Positions 8,746 to 17,478 of a stretch of 30,370 nt of DNA are shown here, piece after piece. Positions within the stretch are counted from its first letter, which is position 1. Every line of letters starts with the position of its first letter. A model generated the notes under the pieces. It was not told the origin of the DNA. It did not search any database and saw only the letters and a program-made list of their open reading frames with translations. Origin of the DNA: Pedobacter sp. UBA4863 (lineage in GTDB: Bacteria > Bacteroidota > Bacteroidia > Sphingobacteriales > Sphingobacteriaceae); the NCBI RefSeq assembly GCF_002399615.1, contig NZ_DHDZ01000046.1, forward strand, positions 87,021 to 117,390, in the 5' to 3' direction. The position numbers were made by a program, and so were the translations under genes.

Positions 8746-10203
8746 TCAAGTCCCCTTGAGGGGATTTAGGGGTTCTCTCAACAAAGGTAAGCTCATGCAA
8801 TGAAAACCGCCTCTTGCTCTTGATAGTTCTGCCGAAGGCATCAGTACCAAAGTATCGGTTAAGGTTTCTGTATCTACTTTTCCGCTTTCTAAATCTTGTA
8901 TCAAATCTTGCACTTTAACCACATCAAAACCATTGGCTTTAAAAGCCTCTACCGTTTTATCGTTGCGGTCGTAACCTAAAACTACCCCTTCTTTAATTGC
9001 CAAAAGGTTACAAGAGTCGGTCCACTGCTCCCTACTATCATAAGGAAAAACATTGCCACCGCTGTAAATGATTTTGGTAGGCGTAGTGCTGCCCAAATCA
9101 TTTCTGCTAATGTCGTCTAACAACGCTTCTACGTGCTCAAAAACTTTTGGAATGCCAGGTTTATTTTTGTGGAATTGGATGGCCGTAGTAGCTTCCAGTT
9201 TTTCGGGTTCTTTTAAAAAGTGTATAGGCTCGGTAGTGTCGTAAGTAGGGCTGTGCGCAATGCTGTGCAAAATTACCCAAGTATCGCGTCTTACCTGTGT
9301 GAAAACTGTATCTAAGTGCATGTAATCACGTTTAGCAGGAATTTTTACCACCGTTACTTTCTCTACCACATTATGCTCAAACAGTAATTTAATCACTTCG
9401 TTTGCACCTTCTTCCGAAGTACGTTCGCTCACGCCAATAAGCACGTGGTTAGGCGCCACCATCATTACATCGCCTCCCTCTAAAGTAGTGCGAAATTCGG
9501 GTTCATCGCCGGGGCGCAAAAAGTGCATGGTAGTATCCGGAATTTCGATGATGTTATTTTGGTATGCTTCAAAAAACGGATGGTTAAAGAAGATGTAGCG
9601 CATCAACATGGTTTCGCGAACACGGGCCTTTTTAGCAGGTTTGTTAAGTAAAATGTGCTTGTTAATGGTGGTGCCCACATCGCGGGTAAAAATTAAATTA
9701 GGTACCGGTGCAAAAATCATGGTGTCATCGGCCATAGTGCCCGATATAAAAATTTCTGCCAATTCTTTAGGGGCGGTAGCTGTTAGCTTTAACTGTAATT
9801 GATAAGTACAGCCCTCAATGGCACAAACCGCGGCAGTTAGTTTTTTGCGGATGTATTCATCAGCCAAAATATCTGCCAATAAATTTTGCAGTTCCACTAC
9901 ATTTTTAGAGTTGTGAAAATTTGGATGGTTTGGTTTGTAGAAACCTCTGTTTGCAGTCTCACTGTCAATATCTTTTAGTTTTCCTTTAATTTTTGAAGGG
10001 TCTAAAAAGTACATCAATAGTTTGGTGTAATAATCGTATTCGCCCTTACGGATGGTATCCAGATGAACAATATCTTCAAAAAGCCAATCTTGCGCTTTAG
10101 AAGGTACTACTTTGCCCAATCCGCTATCCGGACTGTGTACCAATAGTTTTCTTAATCTTCCAATTTCGGTAGTAACGCCTATTTTAAATAGATTACTCTG
10201 CAT
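8746..10203 (-). CDS. Arginine deiminase family protein
   Basis: Hydrolyses arginine to citrulline and ammonia. ADI landmarks appear in order: NLIFTRDVGTTIN, EGGDVMMVAPNHVLIGVSERTS, YMHLDTVFTQV, the substrate-loop region SCNLLAIKEGVVLGYDRN, and the catalytic cysteine in ARGGFHCMSLPLLRE near the C-terminus. The open frame begins at 10227, but I prefer the ATG at 10203 (protein MQSNLFKIG, 485 aa). A TAGTTTTG promoter box at 10229-10236 would start transcription near or inside the first eight codons. The protein is longer than classical ArcA (about 400-410 aa). The last residues, PLNPLKGT, are encoded by a dispersed repeat, so the natural end may have been replaced. ctlX follows 70 bp downstream. 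Confidence 0.85.
   Translation of the reverse strand: MQSNLFKIGVTTEIGRLRKLLVHSPDSGLGKVVPSKAQDWLFEDIVHLDTIRKGEYDYYTKLLMYFLDPSKIKGKLKDIDSETANRGFYKPNHPNFHNSKNVVELQNLLADILADEYIRKKLTAAVCAIEGCTYQLQLKLTATAPKELAEIFISGTMADDTMIFAPVPNLIFTRDVGTTINKHILLNKPAKKARVRETMLMRYIFFNHPFFEAYQNNIIEIPDTTMHFLRPGDEPEFRTTLEGGDVMMVAPNHVLIGVSERTSEEGANEVIKLLFEHNVVEKVTVVKIPAKRDYMHLDTVFTQVRRDTWVILHSIAHSPTYDTTEPIHFLKEPEKLEATTAIQFHKNKPGIPKVFEHVEALLDDISRNDLGSTTPTKIIYSGGNVFPYDSREQWTDSCNLLAIKEGVVLGYDRNDKTVEAFKANGFDVVKVQDLIQDLESGKVDTETLTDTLVLMPSAELSRARGGFHCMSLPLLREPLNPLKGT
8751..8774. repeat. Short dispersed repeat overlapping the arginine deiminase stop region
   Basis: The stretch begins TCCCCTTGAGGGGA, a palindrome, and continues TTTAGGGGTT. 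This sequence type is a very common intergenic or gene-end repeat in Bacteroidota genomes. Here it encodes the last residues of the deiminase (NPLKG) on the minus strand. Next to it, at 8682-8706, is a degenerate TTTACGATT-type simple repeat. Confidence 0.6.
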
Positions 10204-10228
10204 ACATATATTATTTTTGGTGTTCATA

Positions 10229-10236
10229 CAAAACTA
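10229..10236 (-). promoter_or_regulatory. Bacteroidota -7 box (TAGTTTTG) for the arginine deiminase gene
   Basis: Read on the minus strand, TAGTTTTG fits TAnnTTTG exactly. It lies 1 bp upstream of the first possible ATG (10227) and 25 bp upstream of the ATG at 10203, which favours the latter as the start. No clear -33 TTG was found. Confidence 0.45.
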
Positions 10237-10818
10237 TCCTTTTTTTTGAATTAACTAGTTTTTGGATGTTTGGTTTTTTGGATGGTTAGACTTTTTGAAA
10301 AGCAATGTAGGTGCATCTATTAGATTTTGTTCCCGCTTTACACTGCTATCTTTTTGTGAACGAATTGGCATATTGGAAACTTCGTAAGTTTTTTAAACTT
10401 ATTAAGTTTGAAAGATGCTGCACAAAAAAATATATCATAATTATCTCAATTCATACTTCTATAGTAATATCAGTTTCCGATTTTTCGGAGCAGGCTCTTC
10501 GGAATTTGTCATTCCGAAGCATTATCGCAGGGTCTTTGACCTGAATTTTAAAACGGATTAAAAATCCTACGATACGGAGTTCGACATTACAAATATCGAA
10601 CAGCAATAAGACGCAAAGTTTAGCGCATTGTTATTGCTATTGCTATTCAAACCAGATAGGAGTGAACACGTATCCCGATTTTTCATCGGGAGAAGTAAAA
10701 CAGATAGGGGGGCTAACGCTCAATAGTAGAAATGAATCTGATTTTCTAATATCTACGCTACATCAACTTCCAAGCAACCAAAAAACAAACAAACCAAACA
10801 ACTAATAAACAATTAATG
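10237..10818. other. Long intergenic region with decayed dispersed repeats, no gene
   Basis: About 600 bp between the divergent arginine deiminase gene and argS hold no credible gene; one 77-codon frame at 10311-10544 falls inside repeat material. The segment contains CCCGCTTTACACT (10332-10344), a GTCATTCCGAAGC..GCAGGGTC tract, a TCCCGAT..ATCGGGA hairpin (10673-10691) and inverted GGGGCTAACGC (10709-10719), echoing 1718-1803. Bases 10770-10812 are a CAAA-rich simple sequence. Confidence 0.6.
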
Positions 10819-10826
10819 TATTTTTG
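10819..10826 (+). promoter_or_regulatory. Bacteroidota -7 box (TATTTTTG) for argS
   Basis: TATTTTTG fits TAnnTTTG exactly and ends 5 bp before the argS ATG at 10832. Transcription would therefore start at or just before the start codon, giving a leaderless or nearly leaderless mRNA. The -33 element is not obvious. Confidence 0.5.
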
Positions 10827-10831
10827 CAATT

Positions 10832-12604
10832 ATGAATTTTATCATCGCTGGTGCAATTAAGGCCGTTAAAGAATTATATGGGCAAGAAATTGCCGAAAAT
10901 GTAATTAACCTACAAGAAACACGTAAGGAATTTGAAGGACAGGTAACCATTGTGGTGTTTCCTATTGTGCGGTTTTCTAAAAAAACGCCAGAAGAAATAG
11001 CCAAAGATATAGGTTCGTATTTACAGCAAAACGTGGCAGAAGTGGAGGGCTTTAACGTAGTAAAAGGCTTTTTAAATCTTGTTATTGCCGAAAGCTACTG
11101 GATTGATTTGTTCAATAACACACTGTTGCAACCAGATTTTTTAGCCGTAAAATCGCGTGGCGAAAAGGTGATGGTAGAATACTCGTCGCCAAATACCAAT
11201 AAACCTTTGCACCTGGGCCATGTGCGTAACAATTTGTTGGGCTACTCAGTTGCTGAGCTGTTAAAGGCCGATGGTTACGATGTGGTGAAAGTGAATTTGG
11301 TGAACGATAGGGGTATTCACATCTGTAAATCGATGCTGGCTTGGCAAAAGTGGGGCAACAATGAAACACCAGAAAGTTCGGGCTTAAAAGGAGACCACTT
11401 GGTAGGTAAATATTATGTAGTTTTCGATAAAGAATACAAGAAAGAAATAGATGCCTTAAAAGCCGAAGGACAAACCGAAGACGAAGCCAAAAAAAATGCA
11501 CCATTAATTAAGGCTGCACAGCAAATGTTGTTGCAATGGGAGCAAGGCGATGCCGAAGTTGTAAGCTTATGGAAAAAGATGAACGGTTGGGTTTACGCCG
11601 GCTTTGATGTTACCTACAAAAAACTGGGCGTCGACTTTGATAAATACTACTACGAAAGCAATACTTATTTATTAGGGAAAGATACCGTTGAGGAAGGTTT
11701 AGCTAAAGGTGTTTTCTTTAAAAAAGAAGATGGCTCGGTATGGATTGACTTAACTACCGATGGTTTAGATCAGAAATTGGTGTTACGTGCCGACGGTACT
11801 TCGGTGTACATTACCCAAGATTTGGGTACTGCCCAAATGAAATACGACGATTTTGGTATGGACAAATCGATTTATGTGGTGGGTAACGAGCAAGACTACC
11901 ACTTTAAAGTACTGTTCTTAATTTTAGAAAAACTGGGCAAAAGCTGGGCAAAAGGATTATACCATTTATCTTACGGTATGGTCGATTTACCTAGCGGCAA
12001 AATGAAAAGCCGTGAGGGGACCGTTGTTGATGCTGATGATTTAGTTGCTGAAATGGTGGCTACTGCCAAACAGAAAACCGAAGAATTGGGTAAGATCAAC
12101 GATTTTTCTGATGCAGAAAAAGAGGAATTGTATGCCACCATTGGTTTGGGTGCGCTAAAATATTTCTTGTTAAAGGTAGAGCCTAAAAAACGTTTGCTGT
12201 TCGATCCGGCAGAGAGTATCGATTTTCAAGGTAATACCGGGCCATTTATACAGTACACCCATGCCCGTATCAAATCTTTATTAAGCAAGGCCAATTATCA
12301 ATTTGCCCCAGCTGATTATAGCAAGATCAAACTAAGCCCAACAGAATTGGAAATGGTGATGTTGTTGGCAAAATATCCGACAGAAATTACAGAAGCGGCA
12401 AAGGCTTACAGTCCGGCGTTTATTGCTAACTATTTGTACGAGGTAGCCAAGTTATTCAATAAATTTTACCACGAAGTGCCCCCAATTATTAAAGAGGAAG
12501 ATGTGGCAGTAAAACAACACCGTTTAAATATCTGCAAAATTGCTGCAGATGTAATTAAATCTGGAATGAATATTTTAGGTATTCATGTTCCTGAAAGAAT
12601 GTAA
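10832..12604 (+). CDS. argS: Arginine-tRNA ligase
   Basis: Charges tRNA-Arg with arginine using ATP, in the cytoplasm. The 590-aa class I synthetase has the N-terminal additional domain (residues 1-110), then VEYSSPNTNKPLHLGHVRNN with the HIGH-type signature HLGH at 127-130. A KMSKS-like motif appears as KMKSREGTVV in the middle. The C-terminal anticodon-binding domain begins around GNTGPFIQYTHARIKSLL and ends NILGIHVPERM. Length and order are normal for ArgS. It is monocistronic: a TAnnTTTG box lies just upstream and a hairpin terminator 30 bp downstream. The arginine deiminase gene is divergent. Confidence 0.97.
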   Translation: MNFIIAGAIKAVKELYGQEIAENVINLQETRKEFEGQVTIVVFPIVRFSKKTPEEIAKDIGSYLQQNVAEVEGFNVVKGFLNLVIAESYWIDLFNNTLLQPDFLAVKSRGEKVMVEYSSPNTNKPLHLGHVRNNLLGYSVAELLKADGYDVVKVNLVNDRGIHICKSMLAWQKWGNNETPESSGLKGDHLVGKYYVVFDKEYKKEIDALKAEGQTEDEAKKNAPLIKAAQQMLLQWEQGDAEVVSLWKKMNGWVYAGFDVTYKKLGVDFDKYYYESNTYLLGKDTVEEGLAKGVFFKKEDGSVWIDLTTDGLDQKLVLRADGTSVYITQDLGTAQMKYDDFGMDKSIYVVGNEQDYHFKVLFLILEKLGKSWAKGLYHLSYGMVDLPSGKMKSREGTVVDADDLVAEMVATAKQKTEELGKINDFSDAEKEELYATIGLGALKYFLLKVEPKKRLLFDPAESIDFQGNTGPFIQYTHARIKSLLSKANYQFAPADYSKIKLSPTELEMVMLLAKYPTEITEAAKAYSPAFIANYLYEVAKLFNKFYHEVPPIIKEEDVAVKQHRLNICKIAADVIKSGMNILGIHVPERM

Positions 12605-12635
12605 TGAATTGAATATTTAGGTTTATATATTATTT

Positions 12636-12668
12636 AAACGTTTCGATGTAAAATTGAAACGTTTTTTT
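12636..12668 (+). terminator. Rho-independent terminator of argS
   Basis: AAACGTTTC (12636-12644) pairs perfectly with GAAACGTTT (12656-12664) around an 11-base loop, and the 3' arm runs into a T-run. It lies 32 bp after the argS stop. Confidence 0.8.
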
Positions 12669-12736
12669 ATGATAAGGAGGTCGTTAGTTACTTTTTTAAA
12701 GTCTAACTTATATAACAATGTTTAAAATTTCATAAA

Positions 12737-14278
12737 ATGATTAAAAAAGGAATCTACCTTATCGCTGTTTTGTTGGTTGGATTAACTTCGGCAGTATTTG
12801 CCCAAAAGCAAAAAGTAGATATTTTAATTAAAAATGCTTGTGTTTTTATTGGAGATGGAAAAGACTCTGTTTTTACCAATGTAGGCATCACAGCTCAGCG
12901 GATTTCCTATATAGGCAAGGCAGTTGTACCAGCCAAAGAAGTTATTGATGGTACAGGAAAATATCTTGCACCCGGATTTATAGATCCGCACACTCATGCA
13001 GACCGATGGATTGAAGATAGAAACCGTCAGGAAATGTTAGCTTGGCTGTATCAAGGTGTAACTACGGTATTTGCCGGTAACGATGGTTTTGGGCCTTATC
13101 AAATTTCAGAGAAACAAAAACTATATGAAGAGATTGGTATGGGTACCAATTTTGCCTTTTTTGTAGGCTTTGGCCCGGTAAGAGATAATATATTGGGAAA
13201 AATGAATGTACAGCCAACATCAGCGCAATTAAACGAAATGAAACTGTTGGTAGAAAATGGAATGAAAGAGGGCGCTTTGGGTTTTAGTACGGGTTTAATT
13301 TATTTGCCTCAAATGTATAGTAAATCTAAAGAGATTAAAGAATTATACAACACGGCTGCAAAGTATGGCGCAGTTTACGATACGCACATGCGTAGCGAGG
13401 GCAATAAAATCTTAGAAAGTGTTGATGAAGTATTAAATATTGGCGCTAAAACTGGTCTTCCCCTGCATATTTCTCATTTAAAAATTACCGGAGAAAATAA
13501 CTGGGGCGAAGCACAAAAAGTAGTAGATAAAATTAATGAAGCTAGGGCAAACGGTGTAAATTTAACCGCCAACCAATATCCATTCATCGCCTCTATGACG
13601 AGTTTTAAAGCTACTATAATGCCTGCTTGGGCACAAGAAGGAGGAAATGAACGTACACTAAAACGTTTAAATAATCCCGAAGATTTAGAAAGAATAAAAG
13701 CATCTTTAGCTAAAAGGAATGACGAAGGTTATCAAAGAATTGTGCTAATGTCTAACATTTCTCGTTTAAAAAAATATACGGGCAAATCCGTATATCAAAT
13801 TGCACAAGAAACCAATCAGACTTGTGTTGATGCGGCTATTGAAATTTTAAAAACGGCTATTACTATTTCTTCAGTAAATTTTGGAATGAGTGAAGAAGAT
13901 ATTGTTACCTTTATGAAACAACCTTGGGTAATGACCGGTTCGGATGGCGGAGGACTGCATCCTCGAACATATTCGACTTTTACTAAAATTATAGAAGAAT
14001 ATGTACAGGAAAAGAAAGTATTATCTATGTCGTGGGCTATACACCGTGCAACGGGTTTAACCGCCACAACTTTTAATATCAAAGATCGTGGTTTTATTAA
14101 AGAGGGCTACTTTGCCGACCTGATCGTTTTTGATCCGAATAATGTGAAGGCACGCTCTACATTTGAAAAGCCAGAGCAATATGCTCAAGGTATGGATTAC
14201 GTTTTTGTGAATGGCGAAAAAGCAATCGACAAAGGAAAAAGTACAGGGAAATTAGTAGGACAGTTTATCAAAAAATAA
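12737..14278 (+). CDS. Exported D-aminoacylase-like amidohydrolase (first copy)
   Basis: A 513-aa amidohydrolase-superfamily protein with an N-terminal signal peptide (MIKKGIYLIAVLLVGLTSAVFAQ), so it probably works in the periplasm. Metal and active-site motifs of the N-acyl-D-amino-acid deacylase family are visible: PGFIDPHTHADRW (H85, H87), DTHMRSEG (H217), HISHLK (H247) and MTGSDGG (D403). The family cysteine that bridges metal in characterised D-aminoacylases (GNCG motif) is an aspartate here (GNDG, D116). The C-terminal beta part (ADLIVFDPNNVKA) is typical. The family releases D-amino acids from N-acyl or peptide-like substrates. It is the first gene of a three-gene operon, 3 bp from the next. 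Confidence 0.85.
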   Translation: MIKKGIYLIAVLLVGLTSAVFAQKQKVDILIKNACVFIGDGKDSVFTNVGITAQRISYIGKAVVPAKEVIDGTGKYLAPGFIDPHTHADRWIEDRNRQEMLAWLYQGVTTVFAGNDGFGPYQISEKQKLYEEIGMGTNFAFFVGFGPVRDNILGKMNVQPTSAQLNEMKLLVENGMKEGALGFSTGLIYLPQMYSKSKEIKELYNTAAKYGAVYDTHMRSEGNKILESVDEVLNIGAKTGLPLHISHLKITGENNWGEAQKVVDKINEARANGVNLTANQYPFIASMTSFKATIMPAWAQEGGNERTLKRLNNPEDLERIKASLAKRNDEGYQRIVLMSNISRLKKYTGKSVYQIAQETNQTCVDAAIEILKTAITISSVNFGMSEEDIVTFMKQPWVMTGSDGGGLHPRTYSTFTKIIEEYVQEKKVLSMSWAIHRATGLTATTFNIKDRGFIKEGYFADLIVFDPNNVKARSTFEKPEQYAQGMDYVFVNGEKAIDKGKSTGKLVGQFIKK

Positions 14279-14281
14279 AAA

Positions 14282-15835
14282 ATGAATACATCAGGTAAAT
14301 TATTGTTAATAGCGTTCTCTTTAAGCGTTTTTGCTTGTAAACAAGGGAAAAAGGCAGAAGTAAATGACGCTAGCGCTGGAATTGGAGCAATAGAAAATGC
14401 TATCTTAGCACAAGATACAAGCTTCTATTATATCGACACCAAGAACTACTTTGCTAATGAAAAAGTAGAAGATTTGGCTATTGGCGTTTTTGATTCTGGT
14501 ACAGGTGGCTTAACCGTATTGGATGCTTTGGTACAGTACGATAAAAATAACAACACCAATGCCCAAGTAGGCGAGGATGGCAATCCAGATTTTAATAAAG
14601 AAAATTTTATTTATTTGGCAGATCAGGCCAATATGCCTTATGGTAATTACTTTAAAGCCAATAAAACCGATTTGTTAAAAGAACATATCATTAAAGACAC
14701 GCAATTTTTGTTGGGTCAAAAATACTACGCCAACAGTGCCGACAATAATTTTCAAACCAATAAACAAAAAATTAAAGCTATTGTAATTGCCTGCAACACG
14801 GCTACGGCTTACGGGCAAGAAGATGTAGATGCTTTTATGGCAAAAACAGGCTTAAATATTCCTGTTATTGGTGTTATTAACGCTGGCTCTAGAGGTACTT
14901 TGCAAAAAATTGCAAAAGATGAAAGCGGCGCTATTGGTGTTTTTGCTACGGTAGGTACGGTGGCTTCTAACGGTTACGGCAAAACGCTTTTAAAAATGGC
15001 TAAAGAGCAAGGCTATACAGGCGATATTCAGATTTTTAACCAGGGCGGACATGGCGTAGCCGAAGCTGTTGATGGCGAGCCAGATTTCATTAACCGTAAG
15101 TTGGCACAGCCTAGGGAAGATTATCGTGGACCATCTTTGACAAACAACGATTTTAAAATAGACAAAACCTTAATGGATGTTTATAATTTTAATTTCGATC
15201 ATGGTAAGATGTTGTGTGATGGTAAAAGTGGTGATGATTGTAACGTACTTCAAATTAACGATACAGAGAATTACGTGAGGTATCACTTGGTTAGTTTAAT
15301 GGAGCAAATTCGTAAAAGTGAAAAGCCACAACCTTTAAAGGCTTTAGTTTTAGGCTGTACACATTATCCGTACTTGGTAAAAGAAATTAATAAAGTTTTA
15401 ACAGAGCTGTATAACTATAAAGGTAAAGACGGGAAATATATTTATAGAAATTTAATGATTGCGAAAGTAAACATCATTAATCCGGCAGAGTATGTAGCTA
15501 AAGAACTTTATGATGCGCTGAAAAAGAACAACCATTTTAACAACAATGGAGATATGCGTTCGAAAAGTGAGTTTTATATTTCGGTGCCAAACTTAGCGAA
15601 CAGCAATGTAAAGGCAGATGCAGAAGGACGTTTCACTTACGATTATAAGTACGGTAGAAATGCGGGTGAAATACAGCAATATGTAAAAGTAGTGCCTTTT
15701 AATAAAACTAACATTTCGGTAGAAACGCTAGACAGGTTTAAATCGGCTATTCCAACTACTTTTGAGATGATCAAAAATTTTAACGGAACCAATAAGAAAC
15801 TAGAAGAAACACCGAATAACGATCGCATAAACTAG
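14282..15835 (+). CDS. Lipoprotein glutamate/aspartate racemase homologue (MurI-like)
   Basis: The N-terminus MNTSGKLLLIAFSLSVFAC is a lipoprotein signal peptide with the cysteine at 19, so the enzyme is predicted outside the cytoplasm. The following 500 residues match MurI landmarks: IGVFDSGTGGLTV (D71, S72), ADQANMPYGNY, IACNTATAYG with the first catalytic cysteine C171, PVIGVINAG, and LGCTHYPYL with the second cysteine C359 and H361. All key residues of a cofactor-independent racemase are kept. It is nearly twice the usual MurI length (about 265 aa); much of the excess is an insert around residues 260-330 and a C-terminal extension. It sits between two exported D-aminoacylase-like genes, 3 and 2 bp from them. 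This suggests that released D-Glu or D-Asp is racemised in the periplasm; the pathway is inferred. Confidence 0.82.
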   Translation: MNTSGKLLLIAFSLSVFACKQGKKAEVNDASAGIGAIENAILAQDTSFYYIDTKNYFANEKVEDLAIGVFDSGTGGLTVLDALVQYDKNNNTNAQVGEDGNPDFNKENFIYLADQANMPYGNYFKANKTDLLKEHIIKDTQFLLGQKYYANSADNNFQTNKQKIKAIVIACNTATAYGQEDVDAFMAKTGLNIPVIGVINAGSRGTLQKIAKDESGAIGVFATVGTVASNGYGKTLLKMAKEQGYTGDIQIFNQGGHGVAEAVDGEPDFINRKLAQPREDYRGPSLTNNDFKIDKTLMDVYNFNFDHGKMLCDGKSGDDCNVLQINDTENYVRYHLVSLMEQIRKSEKPQPLKALVLGCTHYPYLVKEINKVLTELYNYKGKDGKYIYRNLMIAKVNIINPAEYVAKELYDALKKNNHFNNNGDMRSKSEFYISVPNLANSNVKADAEGRFTYDYKYGRNAGEIQQYVKVVPFNKTNISVETLDRFKSAIPTTFEMIKNFNGTNKKLEETPNNDRIN

Positions 15836-15837
15836 TA

Positions 15838-17418
15838 ATGAATATCACAAACAAACTAAAAATCACTTTATCCGCAGTAATTATGGTTGCTGCGGTAAAT
15901 GAGATAAAAGCCCAAAAACCAGTTTACGATTATGTTATTAAAAAAGTAACCGTTTTTGATGGTAGTGGCAAAGATTCTGTGCTTGCCGATGTGGCTATTG
16001 CTGGCGATACCATTGCCTTTTTTGGAAACTTGAAACACAAATACAAAGCACACAAAACCGTCAAAGGAAAAGGTTTGTATTTATCTCCGGGGTTTATTGA
16101 TCCACATACCCATTACTATACGCATTTAACCCATAAAGATTCTACCGAACGTATTTTGCCTAGAGCAGTAATGCAAGGTGTTACTACCGTTTTTGTGGGT
16201 AACGATGGCGATGGGCCACTGCCTATTAAATCGGCGCAAGCAAAGGTAAATCAATTAAAAATTGGACCTAATGTGGCGTTTTTAGTGGGCCATAATACCG
16301 TTAGAAGAAGTGTTTTAGGTGAAAATGACGTACAACCCACACCAGCGCAATTGAGCGAAATGGAAAAAGTAGTAGAAACAGCCATGACTGATGGTGCTTT
16401 TGGCATTTCGACAGGTTTGTTTTATACACCCGGTAATTATGCGAAAACCGAAGAGGTAATAATGTTAAGTAAAGCTGCTGCTAAATATGGCGGTATTTAC
16501 GATACGCACCAACGAGACGAGGGGGCACAAGGCGTAGGTGTGGTTAAATCAACACAAGAAGTATTAAACATCGGTTATAAAGCCCATATTCCAGTTCATT
16601 TTTCGCACATCAAAATATCTGGGCCTTTGGCTTGGAGTAAAAGAGATAGTGTAATTTATTGGATAGAGAAAGCACAGCATGATGGCGTTAAAGTTACGGC
16701 AAACCAATATCCTTATATTGCTTCTCGTACCTCGTTAATAGCGGCAGTTGTACCTACTTGGGTAAGAGATGGTGGGGTAAAGGCCATGCGTAAGCGCTTC
16801 CAAGATGCCTCGCTAAAAGACAGTATCTTAAACGGTATTACAAAATTAATTGCAGCCCGAACTGGCGATGCCGATAAATTATTTATTTATGCCAAAAATA
16901 ATCCAGAAATAAATACCAAGTCTTTAAAAACATTGGCCGATAATTGGAAAATTTCTCCGGAAGAAGCAGTAATGAAAATTACAGCAAAAGAATCGCCATC
17001 GGTACATTCGTTTTCTATGCGTGAAGAAGATGTAGAAACTTTCATGAAAAAACCTTGGGTAATGACCGGCTCGGATGGTGGAAACGATCATCCTCGTGGG
17101 CATGCCACCTTTTCGAGGTATATAGAAGAATATGCGATGAACAGAAAGCTGTTTTCGTTAAGCCATGCAATTTATAAGTCTAGTTATTTAACCGCTCAAA
17201 CGTTTAACATTAAAAAAAGAGGTTTAATCAAACAAGGTTATTACGCAGATTTGATTTTGTTTAACCCTAAAAAATACAAGGCAAATAATTCTTACGATAA
17301 TGGCGAAGTGTTATCAAGTGGGGTTAACTACCTATGGATAAATGGTAAACCAGCTATCGAAAAGGAAAATTTGGTTTATAGTTTAAGTGGTAAGGCCTTA
17401 AGTCTTAATCAACCCTAA
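15838..17418 (+). CDS. Exported D-aminoacylase-like amidohydrolase (second copy)
   Basis: A 526-aa paralogue of the amidohydrolase at 12737, with signal peptide MNITNKLKITLSAVIMVAAVNEIKAQ. Motifs are PGFIDPHTHYY (H90, H92), GNDGDGP (D123 in place of the family cysteine), DTHQRDEG (H224), HFSHIK (H257) and MTGSDGGNDHPRGH. Differences from copy one around HTHYYTHLTHKD and the THQRDEG loop suggest another substrate preference rather than a simple duplicate. It starts 2 bp after the racemase stop and is the last gene of the operon; a strong hairpin follows 60 bp downstream. The duplicated architecture flanking a racemase points to scavenging of D-amino-acid conjugates, possibly from peptidoglycan or other polymers. 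Confidence 0.84.
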   Translation: MNITNKLKITLSAVIMVAAVNEIKAQKPVYDYVIKKVTVFDGSGKDSVLADVAIAGDTIAFFGNLKHKYKAHKTVKGKGLYLSPGFIDPHTHYYTHLTHKDSTERILPRAVMQGVTTVFVGNDGDGPLPIKSAQAKVNQLKIGPNVAFLVGHNTVRRSVLGENDVQPTPAQLSEMEKVVETAMTDGAFGISTGLFYTPGNYAKTEEVIMLSKAAAKYGGIYDTHQRDEGAQGVGVVKSTQEVLNIGYKAHIPVHFSHIKISGPLAWSKRDSVIYWIEKAQHDGVKVTANQYPYIASRTSLIAAVVPTWVRDGGVKAMRKRFQDASLKDSILNGITKLIAARTGDADKLFIYAKNNPEINTKSLKTLADNWKISPEEAVMKITAKESPSVHSFSMREEDVETFMKKPWVMTGSDGGNDHPRGHATFSRYIEEYAMNRKLFSLSHAIYKSSYLTAQTFNIKKRGLIKQGYYADLILFNPKKYKANNSYDNGEVLSSGVNYLWINGKPAIEKENLVYSLSGKALSLNQP

Positions 17419-17478
17419 TATTTTAATAATTTACATTGCACAAAGTGATGTTTTAACATAGGCAATAAATATCGAATA

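Noticed and set aside
10311..10544. 77-codon frame between the arginine deiminase gene and argS
   Set aside because: It runs through decayed repeat sequence, has poor protein character and no neighbour logic.
11112..11504. 130-codon open frame on the minus strand inside argS
   Set aside because: It lies wholly inside a clear argS reading frame, and its product is rich in His, Pro, Cys and Arg with no family likeness.
14282..15835. Housekeeping murI
   Set aside because: The signal peptide, double length and operon context argue against the cytoplasmic enzyme, which is expected elsewhere in the genome.
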